DNA of 63,784 bases from Syntrophobacteraceae bacterium (GCA_007125915.1 SLCH01000016.1:1-63784); one strand, 5' to 3'. Shown: positions 39,815 to 50,015, counted from the first letter of the stretch. The notes: generated by a model not told the origin, from the letters alone. Program-made: numbers and translations.

Positions 39815-39990
39815 TTATTTTTTCGTGCCGGGGTACTGCCCTTGATCCCCGACATGGAGCGCGCTGCTTTCGTTGCTTCAAGGGACGGCTGCTCGAAATT
39901 TTCAGGCGAGCGCTCCCACCTTGAAATGGGAAAAAATGGCTGTCATGGGGTGGGTTCACAGGGCGCATTCAGCCGTGCTCCTTGAATCAC
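39815..39990 (+). ncRNA. Structured intergenic segment; candidate 6S-like RNA (tentative)
   Basis: Nested long-range pairings: GCCCT 39838-39842 with AGGGC 39960-39964; CCCCGACA 39847-39854 with TGTC(AT)GGGG 39941-39950; GGAGCGC 39856-39862 with GCGCTCC 39910-39916; possible 3'-side mini-hairpin CCCA..TGGG 39915-39930; no convincing ORF. Confidence 0.35.
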
Positions 39991-40037
39991 AGGGAACCAC
40001 TGGAATTTCAACAGCAGAATTAAGATTGGAAAAATAA

Positions 40038-40799
40038 ATGATCATCTTTCCAGCCATCGACCTGAAGGAAGGTGTCTGTGTGCGCCTGATGCAAGGCGAC
40101 CCGGACCGTGTGACCGTTTATGGGAACGATCCCGTTGCCGTCGCTCAAAGATGGGAGCAGGAAGGTGCCCAATGGCTTCACATTGTGGATTTGGACGGTG
40201 CTTTTTCCAGTTCACCGAAAAATCGCCGCATGATCCAATCCATTTTGAAAAGTGTCTCCATTCCCGTGCAAGTGGGCGGTGGGATACGCCACTGGGACAC
40301 CGCTGCAGATTATTTGAATTCGGGTGTGAAACGGGTCATTCTTGGAACGGCTGCCCTTCGGGATCCCCAGTTGCTCGAGAGTCTGAGTGCTGATTTCCCC
40401 CATCGGGTGGCCCTCGGAATAGACGCTCGCAATGGTCGGGTGGCTATTGAGGGATGGAAGGAAACCACTGCGACCACTGTGGCGACCCTTGTGAAACAGT
40501 TTTCTCAAATGCCATTGGCGGCCATCATCCACACGGATATTCATCGGGATGGCATGCAGTCGGGAGTTAACCTGGAGGCAACCCGGGAACTTCTTGAATC
40601 CACCCACATACCTGTCATTGCTTCGGGAGGGGTGGCCACGCTGGAGGACATCAAAGCACTTCTTCCACTGGCACCATTGGGTCTGGAGGGAGTCATCACG
40701 GGGAGGGCCATCTACAATGGAACCCTTGACCTTTCAGAGGCCATAGGTTTTGTTGGGAAAAACCTTCTGGAGACCCGCCTTCCAGGGAAGGAAAGGTGA
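40038..40799 (+). CDS. hisA: Phosphoribosylformimino-5-aminoimidazole carboxamide ribotide isomerase (HisA)
   Basis: MIIFPAIDLKEGVCVRLMQGDPDRVTVY, LHIVDLDGAF, IPVQVGGGIRHWDTAADYLNSGVKRVILGTAAL, IPVIASGGVATLEDI. Confidence 0.93.
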   Translation: MIIFPAIDLKEGVCVRLMQGDPDRVTVYGNDPVAVAQRWEQEGAQWLHIVDLDGAFSSSPKNRRMIQSILKSVSIPVQVGGGIRHWDTAADYLNSGVKRVILGTAALRDPQLLESLSADFPHRVALGIDARNGRVAIEGWKETTATTVATLVKQFSQMPLAAIIHTDIHRDGMQSGVNLEATRELLESTHIPVIASGGVATLEDIKALLPLAPLGLEGVITGRAIYNGTLDLSEAIGFVGKNLLETRLPGKER

Positions 40800-40807
40800 A
40801 TTGAGAC

Positions 40808-41254
40808 ATGGATCTGCAGCAACGCATTGAACTGGCCCTGAAAGAAGCTTTGCGTGAGAAGAATGAGGACAGGCGTGATGCTGTGAGAGCTCTTCTCACC
40901 AGCATGAAAAACAAGGAAAAGGAACTGAGGCGTTCTCTCGATGAAGGGGAAATTCAACAGCTGATTGTATCGCAGGTGAAACAACGCCGAGATTCCGCGG
41001 AGCAGTATTCCAAAGCAGGACGGGATGATTTGAAAGTAAAGGAAGAAAGGGAGATTCTCGCCCTTGAAGCTTTCCTTCCCCAACAGCTGACATTGTCTCA
41101 ACTGGACAAACTCATTCAGGAAGCCATTCAGGATACCGGTGCGACCACTCTCAAAGACATGGGCAAAGTCATGAAACAGCTCATGCCCAAGGTCACTGGC
41201 CGTGCCGATGGAAGGACCCTCAACGAGCGGGTTCGTGCCAAGCTTGAATCATGA
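40808..41254 (+). CDS. GatB/YqeY domain-containing protein
   Basis: LQQRIELALKEALREKNEDRRDAVRALLTSMKNKEKELRRSL...DMGKVMKQLMPKVTGRADGRTLNERVRAKL. Confidence 0.93.
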   Translation: MDLQQRIELALKEALREKNEDRRDAVRALLTSMKNKEKELRRSLDEGEIQQLIVSQVKQRRDSAEQYSKAGRDDLKVKEEREILALEAFLPQQLTLSQLDKLIQEAIQDTGATTLKDMGKVMKQLMPKVTGRADGRTLNERVRAKLES

Positions 41255-41472
41255 CCCTCGCACCAGTGGCGAAGAGAGAGATTTGCCGGTCAGTCGAGGA
41301 TGATGCTGTGGCCATGTGCGTCATGAGAAGCGCCTTTTACTGTCTCAATTTATAACTGTTGTGCCCCTCTTGATTTCCACACCTTGACCGGATAAAAAGT
41401 TAAGGTTTGACACAGCACCGATTTTTTCTGCCATCATGTCAATGGAATTTCCAAGGGAGAATCTTTCCCCAC

Positions 41473-43290
41473 GTGAATGCCTCGAGTCTAGCCACGCTGA
41501 TCAAGCAATCCGTGAACATCGTGGATGTTATAGGGCAGGTTGTTTCCTTGAGGCGATCCGGCAGCCGATATTACGGACTTTGCCCTTTTCATCATGAAAA
41601 GACAGCTTCATTTCACGTAGATGCCGAGAACCAGCTTTATTATTGCTTTGGATGCGGCAGCGGTGGAGATGTGCTGAACTTTGTCATGCGACACCAGAAT
41701 TTCTCTTTTATGGAAGCGATCCGCCACTTGTCAGATCGCTATCAGATCCACCTGCCACACCTGGATGACCGAAATTCCACCGTTCAAAAGATCGCCGATG
41801 CGGCCAGAAAAGAGCAAAATGAACTGCTGGCTGTGCTTTCTGCCGCCACGCAGTTTTTCTATGAGCAGCTCCACCACAGTCGAGGGGGGCAGGTCGCCCG
41901 GGATTATCTTGCTGGACGCGCCATTCCCGATCATGTGGTGGAAGAACAGAGACTCGGGTTTGCCCCTTCCCGATGGGACAGCCTTCTGCATCACCTGAAG
42001 GGCCTGGGGATCGATCCTCAGCTCGGACTCAGGGCCGGTTTGCTCGCGAGAGGATCAAAGCAGGAAAATCATTATTATGATCGTTTTCGAAATCGCCTGG
42101 TTTTTCCCATCACCGATGAGCACCAGAGAGTCGTGGCCTTTGGGGGCCGGACCCTGAGTGGGGATTCCTCCAAAGAACCCAAGTATCTCAACAGCCCAGA
42201 GACACCCGTGTATCATAAAGGCCGCATGCTCTACCAATATGCCCGAGCACGGGCAGCGTGCAGGGAATCCCGGCAAGTGGTCCTGGTTGAGGGGTACATG
42301 GACCTTCTGGCTTTCCACTCCAGGGGCTTTTATTCCGTAGTGGCCAATCTTGGCACTGCTCTCACAATCCACCAGGTGAGACTTCTCTCACGTATTGCCG
42401 ATGAAGTTGTCCTGAGTTATGACAGTGACGAAGCTGGAGAACGAGCCATGTTGAGGGCGTTGCCCTTGTTCCTGCAGGAAGGTGTTCCCGCAAGTTGCGT
42501 TCGTTTTCCTCAAGACATGGATCCCGATGACTTCCTCAAGGAAGGGGGATTGGAAGGATTTGAGAAGCTTCTTGCCGCCCGCATCGAACTGGGGACGTAT
42601 GCCCTGAAGGAAATTTTGAAAAGCTGGGATGGAACCATTGCGGGAAAAGGCAGGGTGGTTTCAGAAATACAACCCATCATGGAAGCCGTTCGCCAGCCCA
42701 TTCTGAGAGCGGAATACGCGCAGCTGGTCCGTGACCGATTGTCCATTTCCGAAAGTGTCTTAGAGAGTCAGCTCAAGGAAATGAAGCGTTCCAAAGGGAG
42801 GTTTTCCGGCAACTCTCAGCCTTCTGCCGCAAATGTTTTCTGGAGGGCGTCCTCCCTGGAAGACCAGAAGAGCATCGAAGAGCGAATCGTCCGATGGATG
42901 ATCAGGCATCCTGAGCTCATTGCAGAAGTACAATCGTCTCGGGTCGTGGATGATTTCGAAGAAGGCAAACTGAAGGGCATAGCAGAGGTTTTGCTGCGGG
43001 CTCCGCGGCCTCCCTCCCAGCCCTTTGACGTGCAGTGGGTCCACGACCAATTGCCTGACACACACCTGCAGAGCCTTTTCACGTGCTTTGTCATGGAGCC
43101 GGGAGAGCTCAAAGAGCCGCATCTGCAAATGCAGGACTGGTTGGGAGCTTTTTCCGAGCGAAAGAAAAGGCAGGTGATTCTGGGCCTGAAAGAGGCGCTG
43201 GAAAAGGCCATGGCGGAGGGGAACGTCCATGAGGCAAAAACTATCCTGACAGAAATTCAACAGCTCAATTCCCTCAGAAAAAGAGTTTAA
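41473..43290 (+). CDS. dnaG: DNA primase
   Basis: Zinc-binding CPFHHEKTASFHVDAENQLYYCFGCGSGGDVLNFVM; TOPRIM VVLVEGYMDLLAFHSRGFYSVVANLGTALT; GTG start at 41473 inferred. Confidence 0.96.
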   Translation: MNASSLATLIKQSVNIVDVIGQVVSLRRSGSRYYGLCPFHHEKTASFHVDAENQLYYCFGCGSGGDVLNFVMRHQNFSFMEAIRHLSDRYQIHLPHLDDRNSTVQKIADAARKEQNELLAVLSAATQFFYEQLHHSRGGQVARDYLAGRAIPDHVVEEQRLGFAPSRWDSLLHHLKGLGIDPQLGLRAGLLARGSKQENHYYDRFRNRLVFPITDEHQRVVAFGGRTLSGDSSKEPKYLNSPETPVYHKGRMLYQYARARAACRESRQVVLVEGYMDLLAFHSRGFYSVVANLGTALTIHQVRLLSRIADEVVLSYDSDEAGERAMLRALPLFLQEGVPASCVRFPQDMDPDDFLKEGGLEGFEKLLAARIELGTYALKEILKSWDGTIAGKGRVVSEIQPIMEAVRQPILRAEYAQLVRDRLSISESVLESQLKEMKRSKGRFSGNSQPSAANVFWRASSLEDQKSIEERIVRWMIRHPELIAEVQSSRVVDDFEEGKLKGIAEVLLRAPRPPSQPFDVQWVHDQLPDTHLQSLFTCFVMEPGELKEPHLQMQDWLGAFSERKKRQVILGLKEALEKAMAEGNVHEAKTILTEIQQLNSLRKRV

Positions 43291-43326
43291 AGATACACCT
43301 CACAACGCTTAGGGAGAAAGGAATCC

Positions 43327-45126
43327 ATGGCAGAGAAGGAAACTAAACAGAGGCGCGATCCTGCACTGACCAAGCCCGAAATGGACGACATCAAGCGGCT
43401 CATCACTGTTGGCAAAGAAAAGGGTTACCTCACCTACGATGAAGTGAATGAGGCCCTTCCAGAAGAACTGGTTTCCCCTGAGAAGCTCGACGACATGATG
43501 ATGATTTTTGATGAGATGGATATTGAAATCGTCGATTCGGAGCAACAGGTACAGGTGGTGCGTGAAAGCGCTGGTTCTGACTCCGACTCCCTGGTGGAAG
43601 ATGAGGAAGAGAGCTTGCAGCTGGAAGCGGACACAACCAGCAGGGTGACGGATCCTGTTAAAATCTATCTGAGAGAAATGGGGCAGGTCTGTCTTCTCAC
43701 GCGCGAGGGTGAAGTGGAGATCGCCAAGCGCATAGAGGCTGGAGAGCGGGAAATATTCAACGCCATCATGGAATCGTCCATTGGGATCAAGGAAATCATG
43801 GGGATCAAGGAAAAGCTCGAAGTGAACAGCATTCGCATCCATGATATCCTTCGTGAGGTTGAGGAAGAGATGAGCGAGGAGGAAGAGGCCGCTCAAATTG
43901 CCCGAATCATAGGGATCCTCGATGAAGTCAAAGCTCTTGACGATGAAAATAAAGTGAACCAGATGGCTTTGCTGAACCAGGCCATATCCCAGGACAATGA
44001 AACAACCCTCAAAACCCGCCTTCGGGAGAACAAGGAGAAAATTGTCAGCCTCCTCAAAGGGCTGCAGTTGAGCAAGCGCCATATCGACAACATCGTGAAC
44101 AAACTGCATGACTGCCTTGAGGACATCAATTGCTCGGAAAAGGTTCTGGAGGATTGCATTTTAAGGTTCGGCAAACCCTTTCATGAGGTGAAGCAACTCT
44201 ATGATGGGGACCGGAACAATGGCGGTACCCTTTGCCAATGTGCCTCTGTGTTTGCCATGGAAGAAGAGTTGTTTGAAAAGTTGATGCGCAGGGCCATGGA
44301 GGCCAGGGAGAGAATCAACCAGCGGGAAATGGAGGCCAAGCTCGATTCAAAGACCCTTCGCCAGATCCTGAGACGGGTGGAAGATGGCATGCTTCGGGCT
44401 AAACTGGCCAAAAGTGAGCTCATTGAGGCGAACCTCAGGCTGGTGGTCAGCATTGCAAAGAAATACACCAATCGGGGCCTGCAGTTTCTCGACCTCATTC
44501 AAGAAGGCAACATCGGACTCATGAAAGCCGTGGATAAATTTGAGTACCAGCGGGGTTACAAGTTCAGCACTTATGCCACATGGTGGATACGTCAGGCCAT
44601 CACACGAGCCATAGCCGATCAGGCCCGCACCATTCGCATTCCCGTCCACATGATCGAAACCATCAACAAGCTCATTCGAACTTCTCGTTATTTGGTGCAG
44701 GAGCTTGGTCGTGAACCCACTCCCGAGGAGATCGCAGATAAAATGGAGTTTCCTGTGGACAAAGTGCGCAAAGTTCTCAAGATAGCCAAGGAGCCCATCA
44801 GTTTGGAAACTCCCATTGGTGAAGAGGAAGACAGTCACCTGGGTGATTTCATTGAAGACAAGCGTGTCGCCTCTCCTGTTGATGCGGTGATCAACCTCAA
44901 CCTCAGCGAACAGACGCGCAAGGCACTGGCCACTCTGACACCCCGTGAAGAAAAAGTTCTGCGCATGCGATTTGGCATAGGAGAAAAGGCGGATCATACG
45001 CTGGAAGAGGTGGGTCAGGACTTTGCCGTGACTCGGGAGAGAATTCGACAGATCGAAGCCAAAGCGCTCAGGAAATTGCGCCACCCCAGCCGAAGGAAAG
45101 AGCTCAAGAGTTTTATTGAGAGCTAG
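43327..45126 (+). CDS. rpoD: RNA polymerase primary sigma factor RpoD
   Basis: [66 protein letters not shown]; region 4 ...[29 protein letters not shown]. Confidence 0.97.
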   Translation: MAEKETKQRRDPALTKPEMDDIKRLITVGKEKGYLTYDEVNEALPEELVSPEKLDDMMMIFDEMDIEIVDSEQQVQVVRESAGSDSDSLVEDEEESLQLEADTTSRVTDPVKIYLREMGQVCLLTREGEVEIAKRIEAGEREIFNAIMESSIGIKEIMGIKEKLEVNSIRIHDILREVEEEMSEEEEAAQIARIIGILDEVKALDDENKVNQMALLNQAISQDNETTLKTRLRENKEKIVSLLKGLQLSKRHIDNIVNKLHDCLEDINCSEKVLEDCILRFGKPFHEVKQLYDGDRNNGGTLCQCASVFAMEEELFEKLMRRAMEARERINQREMEAKLDSKTLRQILRRVEDGMLRAKLAKSELIEANLRLVVSIAKKYTNRGLQFLDLIQEGNIGLMKAVDKFEYQRGYKFSTYATWWIRQAITRAIADQARTIRIPVHMIETINKLIRTSRYLVQELGREPTPEEIADKMEFPVDKVRKVLKIAKEPISLETPIGEEEDSHLGDFIEDKRVASPVDAVINLNLSEQTRKALATLTPREEKVLRMRFGIGEKADHTLEEVGQDFAVTRERIRQIEAKALRKLRHPSRRKELKSFIES

Positions 45127-45232
45127 GTCTTTTCCTGAGCCAGGGAGAGGCGCTTGAACTTCTGGAGCATGAAGGGCGCACCTGGCATGGCTTCTCCGAG
45201 TGAATGAGTGACCGGGAGCACTCAGAAATGCC

Positions 45233-45266
45233 TTGACAATGATTCCCTGATTTTTGTAACCATAAT
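45233..45266 (+). promoter_or_regulatory. Possible promoter for tRNA(CAU)
   Basis: TTGACA at 45233-45238; candidate -10 elements TAACCA (45257-45262) or CATAAT (45261-45266), spacing non-ideal. Confidence 0.35.
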
Positions 45267-45288
45267 TTGCCTGTGAGGAAGCGGGCGC

Positions 45289-45364
45289 GGGCCCATAGCT
45301 CAGTTGGTAGAGCCACCGGCTCATAACCGGTAGGTCCCTGGTTCGAGGCCAGGTGGGCCCACCA
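45289..45364 (+). tRNA. tRNA with CAU anticodon, probably tRNA-Ile2 (lysidine-type), alternatively elongator Met
   Basis: GGGCCCATAGCTCAGTTGGTAGAGCCACCGGCTCATAACCGGTAGGTCCCTGGTTCGAGGCCAGGTGGGCCCACCA cloverleaf; anticodon loop CTCATAA; CCA encoded. Confidence 0.93.
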
Positions 45365-45514
45365 CTCGCATCAGAAGCGTCATGGAATTTTCAAAGATTG
45401 ACATTTCAAGCATTTTTGGAAGACTCATTGTCCCAAGGGTTGCCCGGGACCTCCAAGTGGAGGAAGAGGGAACCAGCGGAATTTTTAAAATCCAAAGCCC
45501 TGAATCACGTCTGA

Positions 45515-45553
45515 TGGGGGTGTTCCTGCGAGGGACACCCCCATTGCTTTTTG
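45515..45553 (+). terminator. Rho-independent terminator-like hairpin downstream of tRNA(CAU)
   Basis: TGGGGGTGTTCC-tgcga-GGGACACCCCCA (12 pairs with one G-U), followed by TTGCTTTTTG. Confidence 0.6.
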
Positions 45554-45568
45554 TGGAAAGGCTTGAGC

Positions 45569-46381
45569 ATGGTTCAAGTTAAAGACATTTTAACGTGGAT
45601 GGAGGTCCACGCACCTCTGAGTTTTTCAGAAGCCTGGGATGCCTGTGGGCTGCAGGTGGGTGACCCCGAAGGAAAGGTGGACCGAATTCTTGTGGCCCTG
45701 GATGCCAGCTCCAAGACCCTTCAGGAGGCCGAAACCAAAGGCTGTCAATGCCTCCTCACCCACCACCCTCTCATTTTCCGCCCTCTTTCCGCTGTCCGTT
45801 CTGACCAGTATCCCGGAAAACTGGTGATGATGGCCCTGCAAAAGGGCGTGCACATCATTTCGATGCACTCCAATCTGGATGTGGCCCAGGGGGGAACCAA
45901 TGATCAGTTGGCTCGCCTCCTTTCTCTCCAGTCCGTGGAGCCACTGGAGTCAGCCCCACACCTGAGAGGAGAAAGAGGTTACATGGGATTGGGGTGCCTG
46001 GGGACCTTGGCCCAAAAAAAGTCGCTCAAAGAGTTTGCAGCATTTGTGCAAGTGATTTTGGGAAACATTCCAATGAGGGTTGTGGGCGATTGGCAGCAAA
46101 CGGTGCAAAGAGTGGCTTTGTGCACGGGAAGCGGGGGCGGGTTCATGGAGCAGGTTCTCGCCAGGAAAGTGGATGCTTATGTCACGGGTGATGTGAAGTA
46201 TCATGAAGCGCAGCGTGCTCTTGAGGGAGGCCTGGCCGTTTTGGATGTGGGCCATTTCGCTTCGGAAAGAGTCGTGGTGGAACCAGTGGCTGAAATGCTT
46301 CGCCACCAGGCTTTGGAGAGGGGAAAATCCATATTGGTGTTGACTTCACGGGAAGAAAAGGATCCTTTCGCTGTTTTTTAA
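45569..46381 (+). CDS. Nif3-like dinuclear metal center protein
   Basis: LLTHHPLIFRPL, HSNLDVAQGGTNDQLARLLSL, VTGDVKYHEAQRALEGGLAVLDVGHFASE. Confidence 0.92.
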   Translation: MVQVKDILTWMEVHAPLSFSEAWDACGLQVGDPEGKVDRILVALDASSKTLQEAETKGCQCLLTHHPLIFRPLSAVRSDQYPGKLVMMALQKGVHIISMHSNLDVAQGGTNDQLARLLSLQSVEPLESAPHLRGERGYMGLGCLGTLAQKKSLKEFAAFVQVILGNIPMRVVGDWQQTVQRVALCTGSGGGFMEQVLARKVDAYVTGDVKYHEAQRALEGGLAVLDVGHFASERVVVEPVAEMLRHQALERGKSILVLTSREEKDPFAVF

Positions 46382-46547
46382 ATTGATTTCAGAGGTTTTT
46401 CTTCTGTCGGCCGAGAAAAGATTGGAGAAGCATTTGGATGCATTCTGGTTCTTGTTGCTCTGGATGTGCCTCTTCACAAAAATTTAACCATAGATTCGTT
46501 CCCATGCCCTTCCCCATGGAAGGGGCTTGATTGTTCAGGAGGTCACT

Positions 46548-47294
46548 TTGCAGGAACAGCTCAGGTCGCTCATCGAATACCAGATACTGGAAGACAAGAA
46601 GGCGGGGCTTCTTCAGGATTATGAGGAAGCTCCCAGGCGCATAGCCGCCATCGAAAAAGAATTCAGCCAACTGGAAGGAGAATACCTCTCCAGAAAGGCG
46701 GAACACGAAAATGCCCAAAGAATGCACGGAATGGTGGAACAGAACATAACCGATCTTGAAGCGAAGATCGCCCGCAGTAAACGGCGAATGAACGACGTGA
46801 AGACCAACAAAGAATACCAGGCCATTATGCGGGAAATCGATGAGTACAAAAAGGAAATTTCCGCCAAAGAGGACAAGGCCTTGGAGCTGATGGCCGAAAT
46901 AGAGAAGCTTGCGGGTGAGGTTGCCGAGAAGGAGAAGGAGGTTGAGAAGCAAAGATTGGTTGCTGCCGAAAGCAAAAGACGACTCCAGGAAGAAAATGCT
47001 CTTTTAAAAGAACGATTGGACCGGCTGGAGGAGGCACAGACGAAAGTGCGGCAAAAGATGGACCAGAATGTTCAGAAAAAAACGGAATTTCTCCTGAAGC
47101 GCCAAGCGGGCATAGCGGTGGCTGCCGTGGAAAACGGTGTTTGCTCCGAATGTCACCTGAACATTCCGCCTCAAAAATTTATCGAACTTCAACGGGATGA
47201 AAGTCTCATGCAGTGTCCACACTGTCATCGGTTTGTTTATTATCCCGGCCATGATTGTTACAAACTGACGGCAGAGGATTTTGAGAACCTGTAG
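46548..47294 (+). CDS. Coiled-coil protein with C-terminal C4 zinc ribbon
   Basis: Coiled coil followed by AVENGVCSECHLNIPPQKFIELQRDESLMQCPHCHRFVYY; TTG start at 46548 with AGGAGG five nt upstream. Confidence 0.88.
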   Translation: MQEQLRSLIEYQILEDKKAGLLQDYEEAPRRIAAIEKEFSQLEGEYLSRKAEHENAQRMHGMVEQNITDLEAKIARSKRRMNDVKTNKEYQAIMREIDEYKKEISAKEDKALELMAEIEKLAGEVAEKEKEVEKQRLVAAESKRRLQEENALLKERLDRLEEAQTKVRQKMDQNVQKKTEFLLKRQAGIAVAAVENGVCSECHLNIPPQKFIELQRDESLMQCPHCHRFVYYPGHDCYKLTAEDFENL

Positions 47295-47451
47295 AGCCTT
47301 GAGGTTGGTTTGAAAACCGCCCCCTGAAAGTTCCTTGTGATTTTTTATACGAAAACAGTTGCCATTTGGCTGCTGCTGTAATATTAAGACGGGGCTTTGC
47401 CACAGAGAGCAGGCTTCACAAAGAGTTTTAAAAGAAAAAGGCAGAAGATTC

Positions 47452-48405
47452 ATGGCCACATATGGTTTGAAGATATTTTCGGGAAGCAGCAACCCCGAAT
47501 TGAGCCAGCAAATTTGCGATTCCTTGGAGATTTCTGTCGGACGTGCTCTGCTGGGCACTTTCAGTGACGGAGAAATAAGGGTTGAAATTGGTGAAAATGT
47601 CCGAGGGGCCGATGTGTTTGTTGTTCAGTCGGGGGCCCATCCCGTCAACGACCATCTCATGGAACTTTTGGTCATGATCGACGCATTCAAGCGTGCTTCG
47701 GCCCGGAGAATCACCGCTGTCATTCCCTATTACAGTTATGCCCGGCAGGATCGCAAGAACAAGCCGCGCGTTCCCATCACCGCACGTCTGGTGGCTGATC
47801 TGATCACACGTGTGGGTGCCAACCGCATTCTCACCATGGATCTCCATGCTGGGCAGATACAGGGTTTTTTTGATGTTCCCGTAGACAATCTCTACGCATC
47901 TCCCCTCATTCTCCCTTACATCCGCGAGCACTTCAATGGGGACCTGGTCATTGTCTCTCCTGACGCGGGAGGCGTTCCCAGAGCGCGCGCCTATGCCAGC
48001 CAGCTGAAAGCAACGTTGGCCTTGATCGACAAGCGACGCTCCAATGTGAACCAGGCCGAAGTCATGAACATCATCGGCGAAGTAGAGGGTCGTACGGCGG
48101 TCATTTTGGACGATATGGTGGACACGGCCGGCACGCTGGTGGAAGCCACCAAGGCTTTGCTGGAGAGAGGGGCCAAAGCCGTTCACGCCTGCGTGACCCA
48201 TGCGGTCCTTTCGGGCCCCGCTGTGGATCGCCTGGAGGGAAGCAGTCTTGAAAGCCTTGTGGTGACCGATACCCTTCCCATGAGACCGTCGGCGGCTCAT
48301 TGTTCCAAGATCAAGTGCATTCCCTCATGCAGGCTTTTTTCCGCAGCCATTCGCAATATACACAACGAAGATTCCATCAGCACTCTATTCGAGATTCTTC
48401 ATTGA
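47452..48405 (+). CDS. prs: Ribose-phosphate pyrophosphokinase
   Basis: LKIFSGSSNPELSQQICDSLEISVG, YYSYARQDRKNKPRVPITARLVADLI, DDMVDTAGTLVEA. Confidence 0.96.
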   Translation: MATYGLKIFSGSSNPELSQQICDSLEISVGRALLGTFSDGEIRVEIGENVRGADVFVVQSGAHPVNDHLMELLVMIDAFKRASARRITAVIPYYSYARQDRKNKPRVPITARLVADLITRVGANRILTMDLHAGQIQGFFDVPVDNLYASPLILPYIREHFNGDLVIVSPDAGGVPRARAYASQLKATLALIDKRRSNVNQAEVMNIIGEVEGRTAVILDDMVDTAGTLVEATKALLERGAKAVHACVTHAVLSGPAVDRLEGSSLESLVVTDTLPMRPSAAHCSKIKCIPSCRLFSAAIRNIHNEDSISTLFEILH

Positions 48406-48677
48406 TGCCCTCATTTCCGGCCAACCTCTCTTCCCACTATTAAAACCGCTGGGCCCCCTGCGGCCACTCTCCATTTCCGGGGATTTCGTCGTTTCTCCGG
48501 GAACGCCACTCCACGACCTTTTCTCCTGCAACAGCTTTGTGCTATGTTCTTTTCTTCAGAGAGCAGGAAAAATACCCTTGGGCATTTATGAAGCCATGGG
48601 CAACATTTTTGTTATCATCGATTTTTTTGCCCAATCAGGCATGTTCTCCTCATCTCGGTTTCAGCGTGGATCTGAGC

Positions 48678-49964
48678 ATGGAAAAGCCCCATTACGTCTA
48701 TGACATTGATGACTGTCCACCTCTAATCCATGCTTTCCTCTATGCCTTGCAGTGGGCCATCATTCTTTTCCCTGCACTCATTATCGTTGCCTCCCTGGCG
48801 GGTAAGGCACTGAATCTCGATGCCGCCGGCGAGGTTCGTTTTTTTCAAATGACGCTTCTGACCTCGGGCCTTTTCACGGCGCTTCAAGCCTTCTGGGGAC
48901 ACCGCTATCCCCTGTTGGACGGACCCGCTGCAGCTCTTCTGCTGACTTTCATAGTGCTTGCCCCCTTTGGCATTGAATCCATTCAGGGAGGAACCATACT
49001 GGGTGGCCTTTTTCTCATGGGGATTGTTCTCACGGGACAATTGAAAAAGCTCGTGGCTTTTGCCACTCCCAACGTGGTGGGTGTGATCCTCATGCTCATC
49101 GCTTTCACTTTGCTTCCACATTTGACCAGAACAATGACGGGCATGGACTCGCATCCTGATGGACAGCCATCCACTTTTTTCCTGAGCATGGCCCTCGTCA
49201 TGGTCATTGCCGTCCTATCCCACTGGCTCAAAGGATTTCTTAAGACCATCGCCTTACTTTTCGGCATGGTCATTGGCACATTGGTGTTTGGATTTCTGAC
49301 CCCGCCCGAGTGGGATCACCTCATGCAATCGCGCTGGCTCGACACACCATCCCAGTGGATTGCAGAAACTCCAAGGTTCTACTGGCCCGCAGTGATCGCC
49401 CTGGCGACCTCTTATGTTGCGGTGCTTGTGAACAGCCTTGGCAGCATCAGCGGCATTGCGGCGGTCACAGACACTCAAAGATTGTCCAAAGGAATGGCAA
49501 GGGGCGTTTTTCTCAATGGGGTAGGGGGCGTTTTCTGTGGGGTTTTTGGCATTGTGGGACTGGTGAGTTACAGTATGAGCCCCGGTGTGGTTTTGGCCAA
49601 CCGTGTGGCCAGCCGGTATACCACTGCCTATTGTGGCATCCTGTTTGTAGTGGCAGCTTTTGTGCCCAAACTGGCTGCCTTGCTGTCTTCCGTTCCCTCG
49701 CCCGTTGTGGGGGCCGCACTGTGTGTGGCCATGGGTGCACAGGTGGGAGCAGGTTTGGCGGTCGTTGCCGGCAATGCCCTCACAAGCCGTGACTACTATG
49801 TGGTGGGCTTACCCGTGATCCTGGGGACGCTTGTGGGGTTTTTGCCCGAGGCTTTTCTCCATTCCGTGTCTCCGGGGGTGAGAATCTTTCTCGGAAACGG
49901 CCTGATCACGGGCATTGCCCTCGTGCTCTTCTTGGAGCACCTTCTCATGCCAAAAAAAAAATGA
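48678..49964 (+). CDS. NCS2-family uracil/xanthine permease-like transporter
   Basis: Polytopic membrane protein; QWAIILFPALIIVASLAGKALNL, NSLGSISGIAAVTD, GVGGVFCGVFGIVGLVSYSMSPGVV. Confidence 0.82.
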   Translation: MEKPHYVYDIDDCPPLIHAFLYALQWAIILFPALIIVASLAGKALNLDAAGEVRFFQMTLLTSGLFTALQAFWGHRYPLLDGPAAALLLTFIVLAPFGIESIQGGTILGGLFLMGIVLTGQLKKLVAFATPNVVGVILMLIAFTLLPHLTRTMTGMDSHPDGQPSTFFLSMALVMVIAVLSHWLKGFLKTIALLFGMVIGTLVFGFLTPPEWDHLMQSRWLDTPSQWIAETPRFYWPAVIALATSYVAVLVNSLGSISGIAAVTDTQRLSKGMARGVFLNGVGGVFCGVFGIVGLVSYSMSPGVVLANRVASRYTTAYCGILFVVAAFVPKLAALLSSVPSPVVGAALCVAMGAQVGAGLAVVAGNALTSRDYYVVGLPVILGTLVGFLPEAFLHSVSPGVRIFLGNGLITGIALVLFLEHLLMPKKK

Positions 49965-50015
49965 AGGACACATAGCCTGCAACAGTTGTTTTTTCAGCGG
50001 TCGAAGGGGAAGGAA

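Noticed and set aside
39680-39985. 101-aa plus-strand ORF upstream of hisA
   Set aside because: No family resemblance; overlaps the structured RNA-like segment, so non-coding is the more likely reading.
44347-45324. 325-aa minus-strand ORF
   Set aside because: Antisense to rpoD and overlaps the tRNA(CAU) gene.
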